Assembly (NCBI GenBank): GCA_045531405.1
Contig: JAZSDX010000035.1
Coordinates: 45,639 to 109,638 of the forward strand
Reading direction: 5' to 3'
Length of the DNA: 64,000 nucleotides
Origin: RGIG4079 sp045531405
GTDB taxonomy: Bacteria; Bacteroidota; Bacteroidia; Bacteroidales; Muribaculaceae
Shown here one piece after another: positions 1 through 7,971 of this stretch; position 1 is the first letter of the stretch, and each line of letters starts with the position of its first letter. The notes under the pieces were generated by a model. That model worked only from the letters and a program-made list of their open reading frames with translations, ran no database searches and was not told where the DNA came from. The position numbers and the translations under genes were made by a program.

Positions 1-2400
1 GTGGGTGAATGTAACATTCAATATGCTTTCAATGCCGAAACAAACGATTATCGTATCATCGAAATCAATGCCCGCTTGAGCCGTAGTTCGGCACTTGCTT
101 CAAAAGCATCGGGTTATCCTTTGGCTTTCGTTGCCGCAAAACTTGCTCTTGGTTACACCCTCGACCAAATTGGCGAAATGGGTACTCCAAATTCGGCATA
201 CGTTGCACCGTCGGTAGATTATATGATTGTGAAGATTCCTCGTTGGGACCTCACCAAGTTTGCAGGTGTGGATCGCGAAATCGGTTCTTCAATGAAGTCG
301 GTAGGCGAAATCATGTCGATTGGTAAATCATTCGAAGAAATCATTCAAAAGGGGCTTCGCATGATAGGTCAAGGCATGCACGGTTTTGTAGGAAACCGCG
401 ACATCGAATTTGACGACCTCGACCATGCTTTGTCACACCCAACCGACTTGCGTATTTTTGCAATAGCTCAAGCCCTTGAACAAGGATATACTGTAGAACG
501 TATTGAAGAATTGACAAAAATCGACACATGGTTCTTGTCACGCCTCAAAAATATCGTCGACTACACTAAGGTGCTTGGCACTTATGAAAAGATTGAGGAG
601 CTTCCCGCCGAAGTGCTTGCCGAAGCAAAACGCCTCGGATTTAGCGACTTCCAAATCGCTCGTTATGTAGAAAATCCAAGCTCTACCTACGAAGCCGAAG
701 TGTTGCGCGTGCGTGAACATCGTAAAAACCTCAATGTTACTCCTAAAGTGTGTCGCATCAACACCGTCGCTTCGGAATATCCCGAATTGACCAACTACCT
801 ATATGTAACATACGGTGCCGATGCTCACCAAATTCCTTACGATTATAACTCAGGCAAAAATATAGTGGTACTCGGCTCGGGTGCTTATCGCATCGGTAGT
901 TCGGTAGAGTTTGACTGGTGTTCGGTTAACGCTGTGAACACTTGCCGCAAGCTCGGTTATAAATCAATCATGATTAACTATAACCCCGAAACCGTTTCGA
1001 CCGACTATGATATGTGCGACCGTCTCTACTTCGACGAATTGAGCTTCGAACGTGTGCTCGACGTTATCGACCTCGAAACTCCACGCGGCGTTATCGTGTC
1101 GGTAGGTGGTCAAATTCCTAACAACCTTGCGATGAAACTTTATCGTCGCCATGTGCCTGTGCTTGGCACATCGCCCATCTGCATCGACCGTGCCGAAAAC
1201 CGTCACAAATTCTCGGCTATGCTCGATAGCCTCGGCATCGACCAACCACGTTGGAAAGAATTGACCAGCTTCGATGAAATCGACCAATTTGTAGCCGAAG
1301 TGGGCTTCCCTGTATTGATTCGCCCAAGTTATGTGCTTTCGGGTGCGGCAATGAACGTGTGCTACGACTACGAGTCAATGCACCAATTCCTCGGAGCTGC
1401 AGCTAAGGTGTCGAAAGAATTCCCTGTTGTGGTGACCGAATTCCTTCAAAACGCTAAAGAAATCGAATTTGACGCAGTGGCACGCAATGGCGAAGTCATC
1501 GAATATGCAATCTCTGAGCACATCGAGTTTGCCGGCGTACACTCAGGCGACGCCACTCTCGTGTTCCCTGCTCAAAAGATATATATGGAAACAGCACGTC
1601 GCATCAAACGCATCAGTAAGAAGATTGCGAAAGAACTCAACATCTCAGGTCCTTTCAATATCCAATACCTTGCTAAAAACAATGATGTGAAAGTTATTGA
1701 ATGTAACTTGCGTGCATCACGTAGTTTCCCATTCGTTTCAAAAATCCTCAAACGCAACTTTATCGAGACTGCAACTCGCATCATGCTTAATGAACCTGTA
1801 GAAAAAGCCGATACATCAACATTCGATATCGACTACATCGGCATCAAGGCATCGCAATTCTCGTTTGCACGTCTCCACAAAGCCGACCCTGTGCTTGGCG
1901 TAGATATGTCGTCGACAGGTGAAGTAGGTTGCTTGGGCGCCGACTTCGACGAAGCATTGTTGAACGCAATGATTTCGGTTGGTCATCGTGTGCCAAGCAA
2001 AGATAAAGCGGTGCTCGTGTCATCGGGCGACGTGCGTGGTAAAGTGGATATGCTCGACTGCTGTCAAATGCTCGACGAAGCAGGCTACAAACTTTATGCA
2101 ACCGAAGGAACGGCCAAATTCCTCGAATCAAACGGCGTGAAAGTTTCTCCTGTTTGTTGGCCCGATGAAGAGGGTGAAAATATCCTCGACCTCATTGCCA
2201 ACCACCACATTGATATGGTAATCAACATTCCTAAGAACCATAGCAAACGTGAGTTGACCAACGGCTATCGCATTCGTCGCTCGGCAATCGACCACAACAT
2301 TCCATTGTTGACCAACGCTCGTCTTGCTGCTGCATATATCCGTGCATTCATCAACAAACCTATCGATGACATCAACATCGCAGCTTGGAGCGAATATTAA
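1..2400 (+). CDS. carB: Carbamoyl-phosphate synthase large subunit, 5'-truncated by window edge
   Basis: This is the large subunit of carbamoyl-phosphate synthase, which makes carbamoyl phosphate from ammonia (delivered by CarA from glutamine), bicarbonate and two ATP for pyrimidine and arginine synthesis in the cytoplasm. The 799 visible residues begin inside the first ATP-grasp domain (GECNIQYAF, then INARLSRSSALASKASGYP). They run through the oligomerisation region, the second ATP-grasp domain (about residues 285-660) and a C-terminal MGS-like regulatory domain (about 665-799). Compared with the usual length of about 1,070 residues, roughly 275 N-terminal residues lie outside the window, so the true start is not visible. 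The frame is clean. A strong terminator follows directly, so carB ends its transcription unit. Identity is near certain. Confidence 0.97.
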   Translation: MGECNIQYAFNAETNDYRIIEINARLSRSSALASKASGYPLAFVAAKLALGYTLDQIGEMGTPNSAYVAPSVDYMIVKIPRWDLTKFAGVDREIGSSMKSVGEIMSIGKSFEEIIQKGLRMIGQGMHGFVGNRDIEFDDLDHALSHPTDLRIFAIAQALEQGYTVERIEELTKIDTWFLSRLKNIVDYTKVLGTYEKIEELPAEVLAEAKRLGFSDFQIARYVENPSSTYEAEVLRVREHRKNLNVTPKVCRINTVASEYPELTNYLYVTYGADAHQIPYDYNSGKNIVVLGSGAYRIGSSVEFDWCSVNAVNTCRKLGYKSIMINYNPETVSTDYDMCDRLYFDELSFERVLDVIDLETPRGVIVSVGGQIPNNLAMKLYRRHVPVLGTSPICIDRAENRHKFSAMLDSLGIDQPRWKELTSFDEIDQFVAEVGFPVLIRPSYVLSGAAMNVCYDYESMHQFLGAAAKVSKEFPVVVTEFLQNAKEIEFDAVARNGEVIEYAISEHIEFAGVHSGDATLVFPAQKIYMETARRIKRISKKIAKELNISGPFNIQYLAKNNDVKVIECNLRASRSFPFVSKILKRNFIETATRIMLNEPVEKADTSTFDIDYIGIKASQFSFARLHKADPVLGVDMSSTGEVGCLGADFDEALLNAMISVGHRVPSKDKAVLVSSGDVRGKVDMLDCCQMLDEAGYKLYATEGTAKFLESNGVKVSPVCWPDEEGENILDLIANHHIDMVINIPKNHSKRELTNGYRIRRSAIDHNIPLLTNARLAAAYIRAFINKPIDDINIAAWSEY

Positions 2401-2423
2401 TTGAATAATAAATAATTCAATAT

Positions 2424-2458
2424 AAATCCCACTCTTTATTCAAGGGTGGGATTTTTTT
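2424..2458 (+). terminator. Rho-independent terminator of carB
   Basis: A 9-bp stem (AAATCCCAC at 2424-2432 with GTGGGATTT at 2446-2454) runs into a T tract, 24 bases after the carB stop. Confidence 0.85.
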
Positions 2459-2572
2459 ACCTCCGACGAGAGTTTCTCAAGGGATTATCTCTGACACTTT
2501 CAAGAAATATTGGGATTATATTAGGTCGGCAGAATATTTAATGGATAGATGTTTCGCATTTTATCTTCATAT

Positions 2573-2604
2573 TTTGGATTTGTTGCCAATTGTACTTAAA
2601 TTTG
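2573..2604 (+). promoter_or_regulatory. Bacteroidota-type promoter of the lipoprotein gene
   Basis: The -33 box TTTG (2573-2576) and -7 box TAAATTTG (2597-2604) are 20 bp apart, matching the TTTG / TAnnTTTG consensus. Transcription would begin near 2611. Confidence 0.6.
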
Positions 2605-2660
2605 TGATATAATATATTGCATTATTGATTAAATTTTTCACCTTAATAAACCGTTTTTAC

Positions 2661-3389
2661 ATGAAAAAATATTATTTATTGCCGTTACTTACGCTTCTTG
2701 TGTTTGCATCTGTTATATTTTCTTGCAGTAATAAACAAGAAAACAAAGTTGAAGAAAGGTGTGTTGAAGTTGTGGAATCTGAACAAATTGAGCCTATTCA
2801 AATCGTACCTACCACATCATATCCATACACAATATTGTCAAAGGAAGAGTCTTCTTTCTCCCTTCCAGATAATAAGCAAATAACCAAAATGACATATACT
2901 TTAGAGATTCCGTCAGAACTATCTGAGGCGGCTCTTGATGAAATAGCAGATGTTATCGCATACTCTGATACTCTTGAATATGTTTTTATAGAATATTATC
3001 TTCCAACACAGCTAAAGAATGGCCCAAATTATGGTATCTCAAAGAGAACTCCTTCTGAACGCAGTTCTCAGATAAACTACATTGCACCACCTGCAAAGGA
3101 AGAGGTTATAGTTAAAGCTCCTTATGATGGGTGTAAAGTTTATGGTAAATGGAATATGATGGGGGCTACACTTATTGTTTATCAAAAAGGTAATAAGTGC
3201 TATATGATAAACCACTATGGTGGCTCTAACTATGGAGATCCTGAAATATTTATTAAAACGACATACAAAGGCCGTACTGCTTTCAAAAATGCAGAAGATC
3301 CAGATGATGTTTATGTAATAAATAGTGAAGGTAATCTAGATGGATATTACTGTGGAGATCATGCATCAACTTTCACAAAGTCATATTAA
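2661..3389 (+). CDS. Putative lipoprotein of unknown function
   Basis: The encoded protein has 242 residues and starts with a lysine-containing, hydrophobic signal sequence ending in FASVIFSC. The cysteine looks like a lipobox, so export and lipid anchoring are likely. The start at 2661 is preferred over an in-frame ATG at 2625 because the extra 12 residues would precede the signal peptide. The mature part is polar and acidic near the N-terminus. It contains a KRTPSERSSQ stretch and a C-terminal half rich in Tyr and Gly with a YMINHYGGSNYGDPE motif that looks beta-rich. I do not recognise a family. It has its own promoter and terminator, so it appears monocistronic. The function is unknown. 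Confidence 0.75.
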   Translation: MKKYYLLPLLTLLVFASVIFSCSNKQENKVEERCVEVVESEQIEPIQIVPTTSYPYTILSKEESSFSLPDNKQITKMTYTLEIPSELSEAALDEIADVIAYSDTLEYVFIEYYLPTQLKNGPNYGISKRTPSERSSQINYIAPPAKEEVIVKAPYDGCKVYGKWNMMGATLIVYQKGNKCYMINHYGGSNYGDPEIFIKTTYKGRTAFKNAEDPDDVYVINSEGNLDGYYCGDHASTFTKSY

Positions 3390-3410
3390 AATTTTCTACT
3401 GGTAGTTTAT

Positions 3411-3440
3411 GCTCACTCTTTTGAGTGGGCTTTTTGTCTT
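3411..3440 (+). terminator. Rho-independent terminator after the lipoprotein gene
   Basis: An 8-bp stem with one wobble pair (GCTCACTC / GAGTGGGC) and a TTTT loop is followed by TTTTTGTCTTTT, 21 bases after the stop codon. Confidence 0.8.
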
Positions 3441-3546
3441 TTAGTGCGTGATGTGTGCATTTTCCGTATCAATGGAATGGAAGTTTTTTTGTAACTTTAC
3501 AAAAAATTATAACAAATAAAGAAATTATTTAAAACTAATATTTACG

Positions 3547-4059
3547 ATGTTACATTTAATAATCTGTCACTATACTTTTCATTCAAATGAAGTAAACCCG
3601 TTTTTTGCATTATTATTCTTTTTAGGAATGGCTATATTCCTTATTGTAGCTATATATATTTGGATAGGTAACAAGATTGATGATTATAAATTAAATGATG
3701 CAATAAAACGAAGAGATGCATATTTAGAGGAAGAAGCTTTAGCTATTATAGTATCAGAGGCTAAATTAAAACGCACATTTCAGAGTATTGAAAATTCTTC
3801 ACATTGGAGAAAATGGTTTGTCAAAGGGTATAAAGAAGGGGCTATAAATGGTAATTCATATTATTCTCCTTTTGAAAAATACAAGCCTAAATCAGAGTAT
3901 ACTATTGAAGAATGGGAGAATTTTCAATCGTCCCTATTCGGTCATATTAAAGAAGATAGTGAATATTTCAATGGTAGTAAAAAGAATACTTTACTTGTAT
4001 ATTTTTGGGGACATGAATATGGGCTCAAAAGATTTCAAAGTCAAGGTGAAGCAAAATAA
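3547..4059 (+). CDS. Hypothetical single-pass membrane protein
   Basis: The protein has 170 residues. A hydrophobic segment at about residues 19-42 (PFFALLFFLGMAIFLIVAIY) is the only membrane helix. It is followed by a charged, mostly helical soluble region containing DAIKRRDAYLEEEALAI and a Trp/Tyr-rich C-terminal part. With a short N-terminus and Lys/Asp after the helix, it is likely anchored in the inner membrane with the C-terminal domain cytoplasmic. A weak promoter-like -7 box (TAACTTTA, 3492-3499) precedes it and a perfect terminator follows. No family is recognised. Its base composition is even more AT-rich than carB, as for the lipoprotein gene upstream, which may point to accessory origin. 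Confidence 0.65.
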   Translation: MLHLIICHYTFHSNEVNPFFALLFFLGMAIFLIVAIYIWIGNKIDDYKLNDAIKRRDAYLEEEALAIIVSEAKLKRTFQSIENSSHWRKWFVKGYKEGAINGNSYYSPFEKYKPKSEYTIEEWENFQSSLFGHIKEDSEYFNGSKKNTLLVYFWGHEYGLKRFQSQGEAK

Positions 4060-4090
4060 TTTTTGTCTTTTGGACAGCGACAAAATAGAA

Positions 4091-4127
4091 GTAGCTTTGT
4101 GAATAAAATCACAAAGCTACTTTTTTT
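4091..4127 (+). terminator. Strong rho-independent terminator
   Basis: A perfect 11-bp stem (4091-4101 with 4110-4120, GTAGCTTTGTG) is followed by seven T residues, 31 bases after the preceding stop. Confidence 0.9.
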
Positions 4128-4262
4128 ATGAACAACTCTAATCTTAATTTCAACAGTGTAGAAACACTACCACATCTTAATGCTCAGGCAGTGATTCAAG
4201 TGGATAGCTCGGTTGTGTTTAGAACAAGGAGACATACTTTGGTTGAAATTGGTTATTTATAA
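4128..4262 (+). CDS. Possible 44-residue small ORF, doubtful
   Basis: An ATG directly after the T tract of the preceding terminator opens a 44-codon frame (MNNSNLNFNSVETLPHLN... ending VEIGYL). It has no promoter or ribosome-binding site of its own that I can see. It is followed by a hairpin at 4323-4360. It could be a decayed gene fragment or chance. I see nothing else in the 4128-4443 interval apart from that hairpin. Confidence 0.15.
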   Translation: MNNSNLNFNSVETLPHLNAQAVIQVDSSVVFRTRRHTLVEIGYL

Positions 4263-4322
4263 GATATTCTCTCCACCTGTTTTTGAAAATAGAAAATCAA
4301 ATAAAGGCTATTGTCTCTGAGT

Positions 4323-4360
4323 AATAAGTGCTTTACGCCATTTGTAAAGCACTTATTTTT
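4323..4360 (+). terminator. Hairpin with T tract upstream of the convergent dipeptidase gene
   Basis: A perfect 14-bp inverted repeat (AATAAGTGCTTTAC at 4323-4336 with 4344-4357) ends in TTTT on the plus strand. It lies 84 bases past the end of the minus-strand dipeptidase gene, so it may stop transcription from both sides. Confidence 0.6.
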
Positions 4361-4443
4361 GGGTCAAAACATGCTTTTGTGTTATCGTACCTTCGTGGTA
4401 TAGTAACATTCTTTTTTTTATTGATTAAAGTTTGTGTGGGTAC

Positions 4444-5109
4444 TTAGAAATCAATCGACTTGAAGTGGGTGCGCATATATTTTTTGGTGTAGTGTTGGAA
4501 GTGCCACCATTCACAACGATAAGTGTCGAATCCGGCTTTTTTCATCACTTTGCGTAGTACTTGGCGATTGTCGTAGGCTTCTTGTGTGAGTTTCCCTTTT
4601 TTGAGATTTTGTTTTTCATTGTTGATGTGGGATAGGGTAGAGAACTCGTCAAATCCGGCACCCATATCAAGAGGCTTACCTTTATATAATATTGTTACAT
4701 CAACAGCACAGCCATAATTGTGAAAACCACCACCTTTTGTTGGTTTTGCAACATATTTGCTATATTTAGTTCCTTGTACTTTCTCGTACATCATTCGTTG
4801 AGCACTTAGCGGGCGAGCTGCGTCGTATATCACAAGAGTATATTCGGGATTTATCTCTTTGAGATATTTTTGTGCATCAACAACCATTTGTGCTATTTCG
4901 GGTCGAAGGTATGCTTTGTAAAGATTGCCATACATATTGACTCCCATAAAATTGTCGGTCGATGAATATTTAAGATCTACTTGGATTGTAGAATCAAGAG
5001 ACTGAACATCAACAAACCCCATTTTAGCAAATTCTTTGTCGTAATCAACAGCCATAGCTTGTGTAGTGCAAAGTATAAAGGTAATGATAATTAAATATAG
5101 TCGAGTCAT
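4444..5109 (-). CDS. VanX/DdpX-type D-Ala-D-Ala dipeptidase (peptidase M15D)
   Basis: This is a zinc D-alanyl-D-alanine dipeptidase family protein of 221 residues. Residues 1-20 form a signal peptide (MTRLYLIIITFILC...QAMA), so the enzyme acts in the periplasm, probably recycling D-Ala-D-Ala released from cell-wall stems. The zinc and catalytic residues of the family are visible: FHNYGCAVDV (His130, Asp137), CEWWHF (catalytic Glu200, His203) and the conserved DAARP arginine (Arg99). The start at 5109 is chosen over 5133 because it begins the signal peptide and because the -7 promoter box ends at 5136. It is monocistronic. Similar enzymes are common in Bacteroidota and need not imply vancomycin resistance; no vanH or vanA partner is nearby. 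Confidence 0.88.
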   Translation of the reverse strand: MTRLYLIIITFILCTTQAMAVDYDKEFAKMGFVDVQSLDSTIQVDLKYSSTDNFMGVNMYGNLYKAYLRPEIAQMVVDAQKYLKEINPEYTLVIYDAARPLSAQRMMYEKVQGTKYSKYVAKPTKGGGFHNYGCAVDVTILYKGKPLDMGAGFDEFSTLSHINNEKQNLKKGKLTQEAYDNRQVLRKVMKKAGFDTYRCEWWHFQHYTKKYMRTHFKSIDF

Positions 5110-5135
5110 ATTAGGTGGATTATAAAACAACAATA

Positions 5136-5166
5136 CAAAGGTAGTTTTTTAATTTTAATACACAAA
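5136..5166 (-). promoter_or_regulatory. Promoter of the dipeptidase gene
   Basis: On the minus strand, TTTG (5163-5166) and TACCTTTG (5136-5143) are 19 bp apart, a full match to the Bacteroidota consensus. The -33 box lies inside the T tract of the preceding gene's terminator. Confidence 0.7.
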
Positions 5167-5203
5167 AAAGAAATGGTGATAGATCAATAAGACCTATCAC
5201 CAT
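5162..5203 (-). terminator. Terminator of the phosphodiester glycosidase-like gene
   Basis: A 10-bp stem (5173-5182 with 5194-5203, ATGGTGATAG) is followed on the minus strand by a TTTCTTTTTTG tract. Confidence 0.8.
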
Positions 5204-5229
5204 CAATTTTATTAGGAGTAGATTTGAGT

Positions 5230-7827
5230 CTATAGAACTATTTTTGTCACTTTGTTGCCTTGCTTTTTAATGAAGATGCCATTTGATGGATTTATTACTC
5301 TAATACCTTGAAGGTTGTAATATTCAACAGGAGCATCTTCTTCATTAATTATTACATCTTCAACGCCCGATGTGATTAGGCTGAAGGTGTATTGAGCGGC
5401 AAGTTGTCCGGGCACGTATTGGTATAGTATTGCTTGATAGGTGTCAACTATTTCGGCAGAGAAGCAGTTGGCATTAGGGGTGCCTGAAGAAGTAGCTTGT
5501 GTTGAGAATTGAGCTTCGTGAGTAGCTACAACTTTGTTGTTTGTAATATCTACGATTTGGAAACCGTCAACATATGCGGTGCCTATTGGTTGCACATTAT
5601 AAAGGGTGTTATTTAGAGTGAAGAATGTGCCACCTTGAGTTGTGTTGATGCCATTATCGGGGTATGCAACAAAACTTGTGCCATCGTTGTGGTAGAAGTG
5701 CTTGTTGCCACGAACACGAACTGCAAAGTTATCGCCAAAGTTGTCTTCCAATGGCATTGCAAATGATTGGCCATCGGCAGTGATACCAACAGGGATTCCA
5801 CGTTGAGCTTTTTGTTCGCCATATTGGATGTAAATTTTAGCAACTGAGGTGTTGTCTTTAGGGAACATAAACATAATACCACCCTCGCCATTCAAAATAT
5901 TACCTACTACTTTGCCAAGATATTGCATTTGATTTGCAGTAACACCATCAGGCATAGTAAGTGTAAGATCTTGGAATGTTGTGCCATCGGCAGGAAGCAC
6001 TTTTAATGCGGTATTGCCTGCTGCATACATAGATGTTGTAACAATGATATTTCCGGCATCGTCGCTTGTGATGGCTGTACCTGGAGCAGATGTAATGCCG
6101 GTGTTAGTCAATCCGTTAGCGTCCCAATAATATAATAGTGAGTTTGCGTTGTCGTTGATATAGATTTTGCCGCCAAAACCGGTTGCCCAACGGGTATTAG
6201 TGTTTGCGGTGAGGTGACCGGATGTATGTGCCCAATCTTGAGTTAGTTTGTGTCCTGTAATTTCAACAGGGGTGTCGGATGTCCCGGGATCTTCAGGAGT
6301 TTTTGAGTTTGAACCTGAAAGGCTAACTGTGACTGACGTTGCTCTTTTGGTTGAGATTGTGATATTTGCAGAGTGAGAGCCTTCAGCAGTAGGAGCATAT
6401 GTTACAGTGATTGTCCCGGTTGCAGCATCTTTGCTGATTGATGTTGACGAAATGCTGAATTGGTTGGCATTTGTGCCTGAAAGAGAGAGTGAAATGGCAT
6501 CTCGAAGGTCTTTTCCCGTTACAGTGAAAGATTTGGTGACAGCCACGTTGTCGTTAGTGCTTAATGAAAGAGAGCTTGCACTTGTAGATAAAACCGGGGT
6601 AGGTAGTTTCACGACAAACAAACCATCGGCAACAGAGCGCACGCCACTGCCACCATTATTTGTGCTTGCATCGTTCACAAGACCGCTACCTGTAATCCAA
6701 AATTGTGAAGAACCACCGCCATCAAAGTTCATTGCATCATTACAGCCAAGGTTTTTCATGATATCACCAAGAACTTTACCATTACAACCTGTTGACCAAC
6801 CGCTACTACGACCATCGACAACACACATGATTAGTTTTGTTTTATCGGCATTGTAGCCTACTGCCGTACGAGGCTCGTTGCCGGAAATATTGCCGAGAGA
6901 GTTTGCGTATGAACTGATGCGTGTACCACCATCGAGAACCATTAATGATCCACCAAGTGCTTGAGAAGCAACCGGAGTAGTGATATTGCCTGCATTGTCC
7001 TTGATGTTGGTATTCATATATATAGTGATTTCTGTACCTACAGTAAGACCACTTACATATGTGCCATTTTGAGTTCCTTTACCAAACATTACTATCCCGT
7101 TTGAAGGAATTGTCACATTTCCTGATGAAGGAGCACTTGCCACTTTGTATTTCAAATATTTGCCGGGAGTGAGTTTTGAACCGTTTACCGGAGTGAGTTG
7201 TACTGCATATCCACCCATGCCAGATGTCCCTGATGTAGTACTATTGCTTTCGGGAGTGTAGAAAATGATTTGTTCGCCAACACCGGCATTTGTTGCTGCA
7301 GTTGAAGTGGTATTGATAGCTGCAAAATCGGTCCAACCTTCAACCCCGTTTACAGCACTACACCAACAAGTGATTTTGTTGAGGTAACCGATAGTGGGTG
7401 TTTTGCTATCATCAAAAGAAATAGCATAATATCCATCACCACTAAATCCTTTGCGTGCACTACCATTGACAACGGTTAAGCCTCCGTTAGAAGTATCGGT
7501 AAAAAAACCACCATTTGTTCCCACGATAGGAGTAGCATCGGTGATGCGACCTGCCATTGTGGCGACAGTCGCCACATTTGTGAGTTTGCTACCACCCGGC
7601 ATAGCACGAACAGCAACATCTTCGTTTGTTAAATCGGTAACGGTGTAGAAAATTCGCATATGGTGCGAACTTGTGTAAACATGAGCTGTTGTGTAGGTAG
7701 TACCAGCCCCGAGGTCTTTTGTTGAGGTTACATCTACGGTATAAGATGTGCCATTCAAAGACCAAGTAGCCGCCATTGCGCTAAATTGCATAGCAATAGC
7801 TGCTAAACCTAAAAGAATCTTTTTCAT
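5230..7827 (-). CDS. Secreted NAGPA-type phosphodiester glycosidase domain protein with type IX-like tail
   Basis: The protein has 865 residues. A signal peptide (MKKILLGLAAIAMQFSAMA) is followed by a phosphodiester glycosidase (NAGPA) domain at about 50-410, with the family signatures GTNGGFFTDTSNGG, RTAVGYNADKTKLIMCVVDG and NFDGGGSSQFW. NAGPA domains remove alpha-N-acetylglucosamine or similar capping sugars from phosphodiesters. Next is an Ig-like beta-sandwich (about 415-520), a region resembling a beta-propeller (about 535-800) and a C-terminal tail (EYYNLQGIRVINPSNGIFI) of the type IX sorting kind, so the protein is probably at the cell surface. The start at 7827 begins the signal peptide. 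A TAACTTTG -7 box lies at 7872-7879. The substrate is unknown. Confidence 0.85.
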   Translation of the reverse strand: MKKILLGLAAIAMQFSAMAATWSLNGTSYTVDVTSTKDLGAGTTYTTAHVYTSSHHMRIFYTVTDLTNEDVAVRAMPGGSKLTNVATVATMAGRITDATPIVGTNGGFFTDTSNGGLTVVNGSARKGFSGDGYYAISFDDSKTPTIGYLNKITCWCSAVNGVEGWTDFAAINTTSTAATNAGVGEQIIFYTPESNSTTSGTSGMGGYAVQLTPVNGSKLTPGKYLKYKVASAPSSGNVTIPSNGIVMFGKGTQNGTYVSGLTVGTEITIYMNTNIKDNAGNITTPVASQALGGSLMVLDGGTRISSYANSLGNISGNEPRTAVGYNADKTKLIMCVVDGRSSGWSTGCNGKVLGDIMKNLGCNDAMNFDGGGSSQFWITGSGLVNDASTNNGGSGVRSVADGLFVVKLPTPVLSTSASSLSLSTNDNVAVTKSFTVTGKDLRDAISLSLSGTNANQFSISSTSISKDAATGTITVTYAPTAEGSHSANITISTKRATSVTVSLSGSNSKTPEDPGTSDTPVEITGHKLTQDWAHTSGHLTANTNTRWATGFGGKIYINDNANSLLYYWDANGLTNTGITSAPGTAITSDDAGNIIVTTSMYAAGNTALKVLPADGTTFQDLTLTMPDGVTANQMQYLGKVVGNILNGEGGIMFMFPKDNTSVAKIYIQYGEQKAQRGIPVGITADGQSFAMPLEDNFGDNFAVRVRGNKHFYHNDGTSFVAYPDNGINTTQGGTFFTLNNTLYNVQPIGTAYVDGFQIVDITNNKVVATHEAQFSTQATSSGTPNANCFSAEIVDTYQAILYQYVPGQLAAQYTFSLITSGVEDVIINEEDAPVEYYNLQGIRVINPSNGIFIKKQGNKVTKIVL

Positions 7828-7903
7828 TAATGTAATTTTGGTTAAAATAATGATAATCAAAAAATAAGGTGCAAAGTTACGAATAAATTATGATATATAC
7901 TAA

Positions 7904-7948
7904 TAAAAAATATAAACGGCTTCTCTAAAAAGGGGAAGCCGTTTATAT
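7904..7948 (-). terminator. Terminator of the mutA-mutB operon
   Basis: A 14-bp stem (7910-7923 with 7935-7948) carrying the AAACGGCTTC core is followed on the minus strand by TTTTTTATTAG. Confidence 0.88.
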
Positions 7949-7971
7949 TTTTATGGAATACCTAATAAGGT

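Noticed and set aside
4444..5109. Vancomycin-resistance function for the VanX-like dipeptidase
   Set aside because: No vanH, vanA or vanRS genes are nearby and the protein has a signal peptide, unlike cytoplasmic VanX of resistance clusters.
6407..6856. Plus-strand open frame of 149 codons inside the NAGPA-domain gene
   Set aside because: It lies wholly within a well-supported minus-strand gene and has no recognisable motif.
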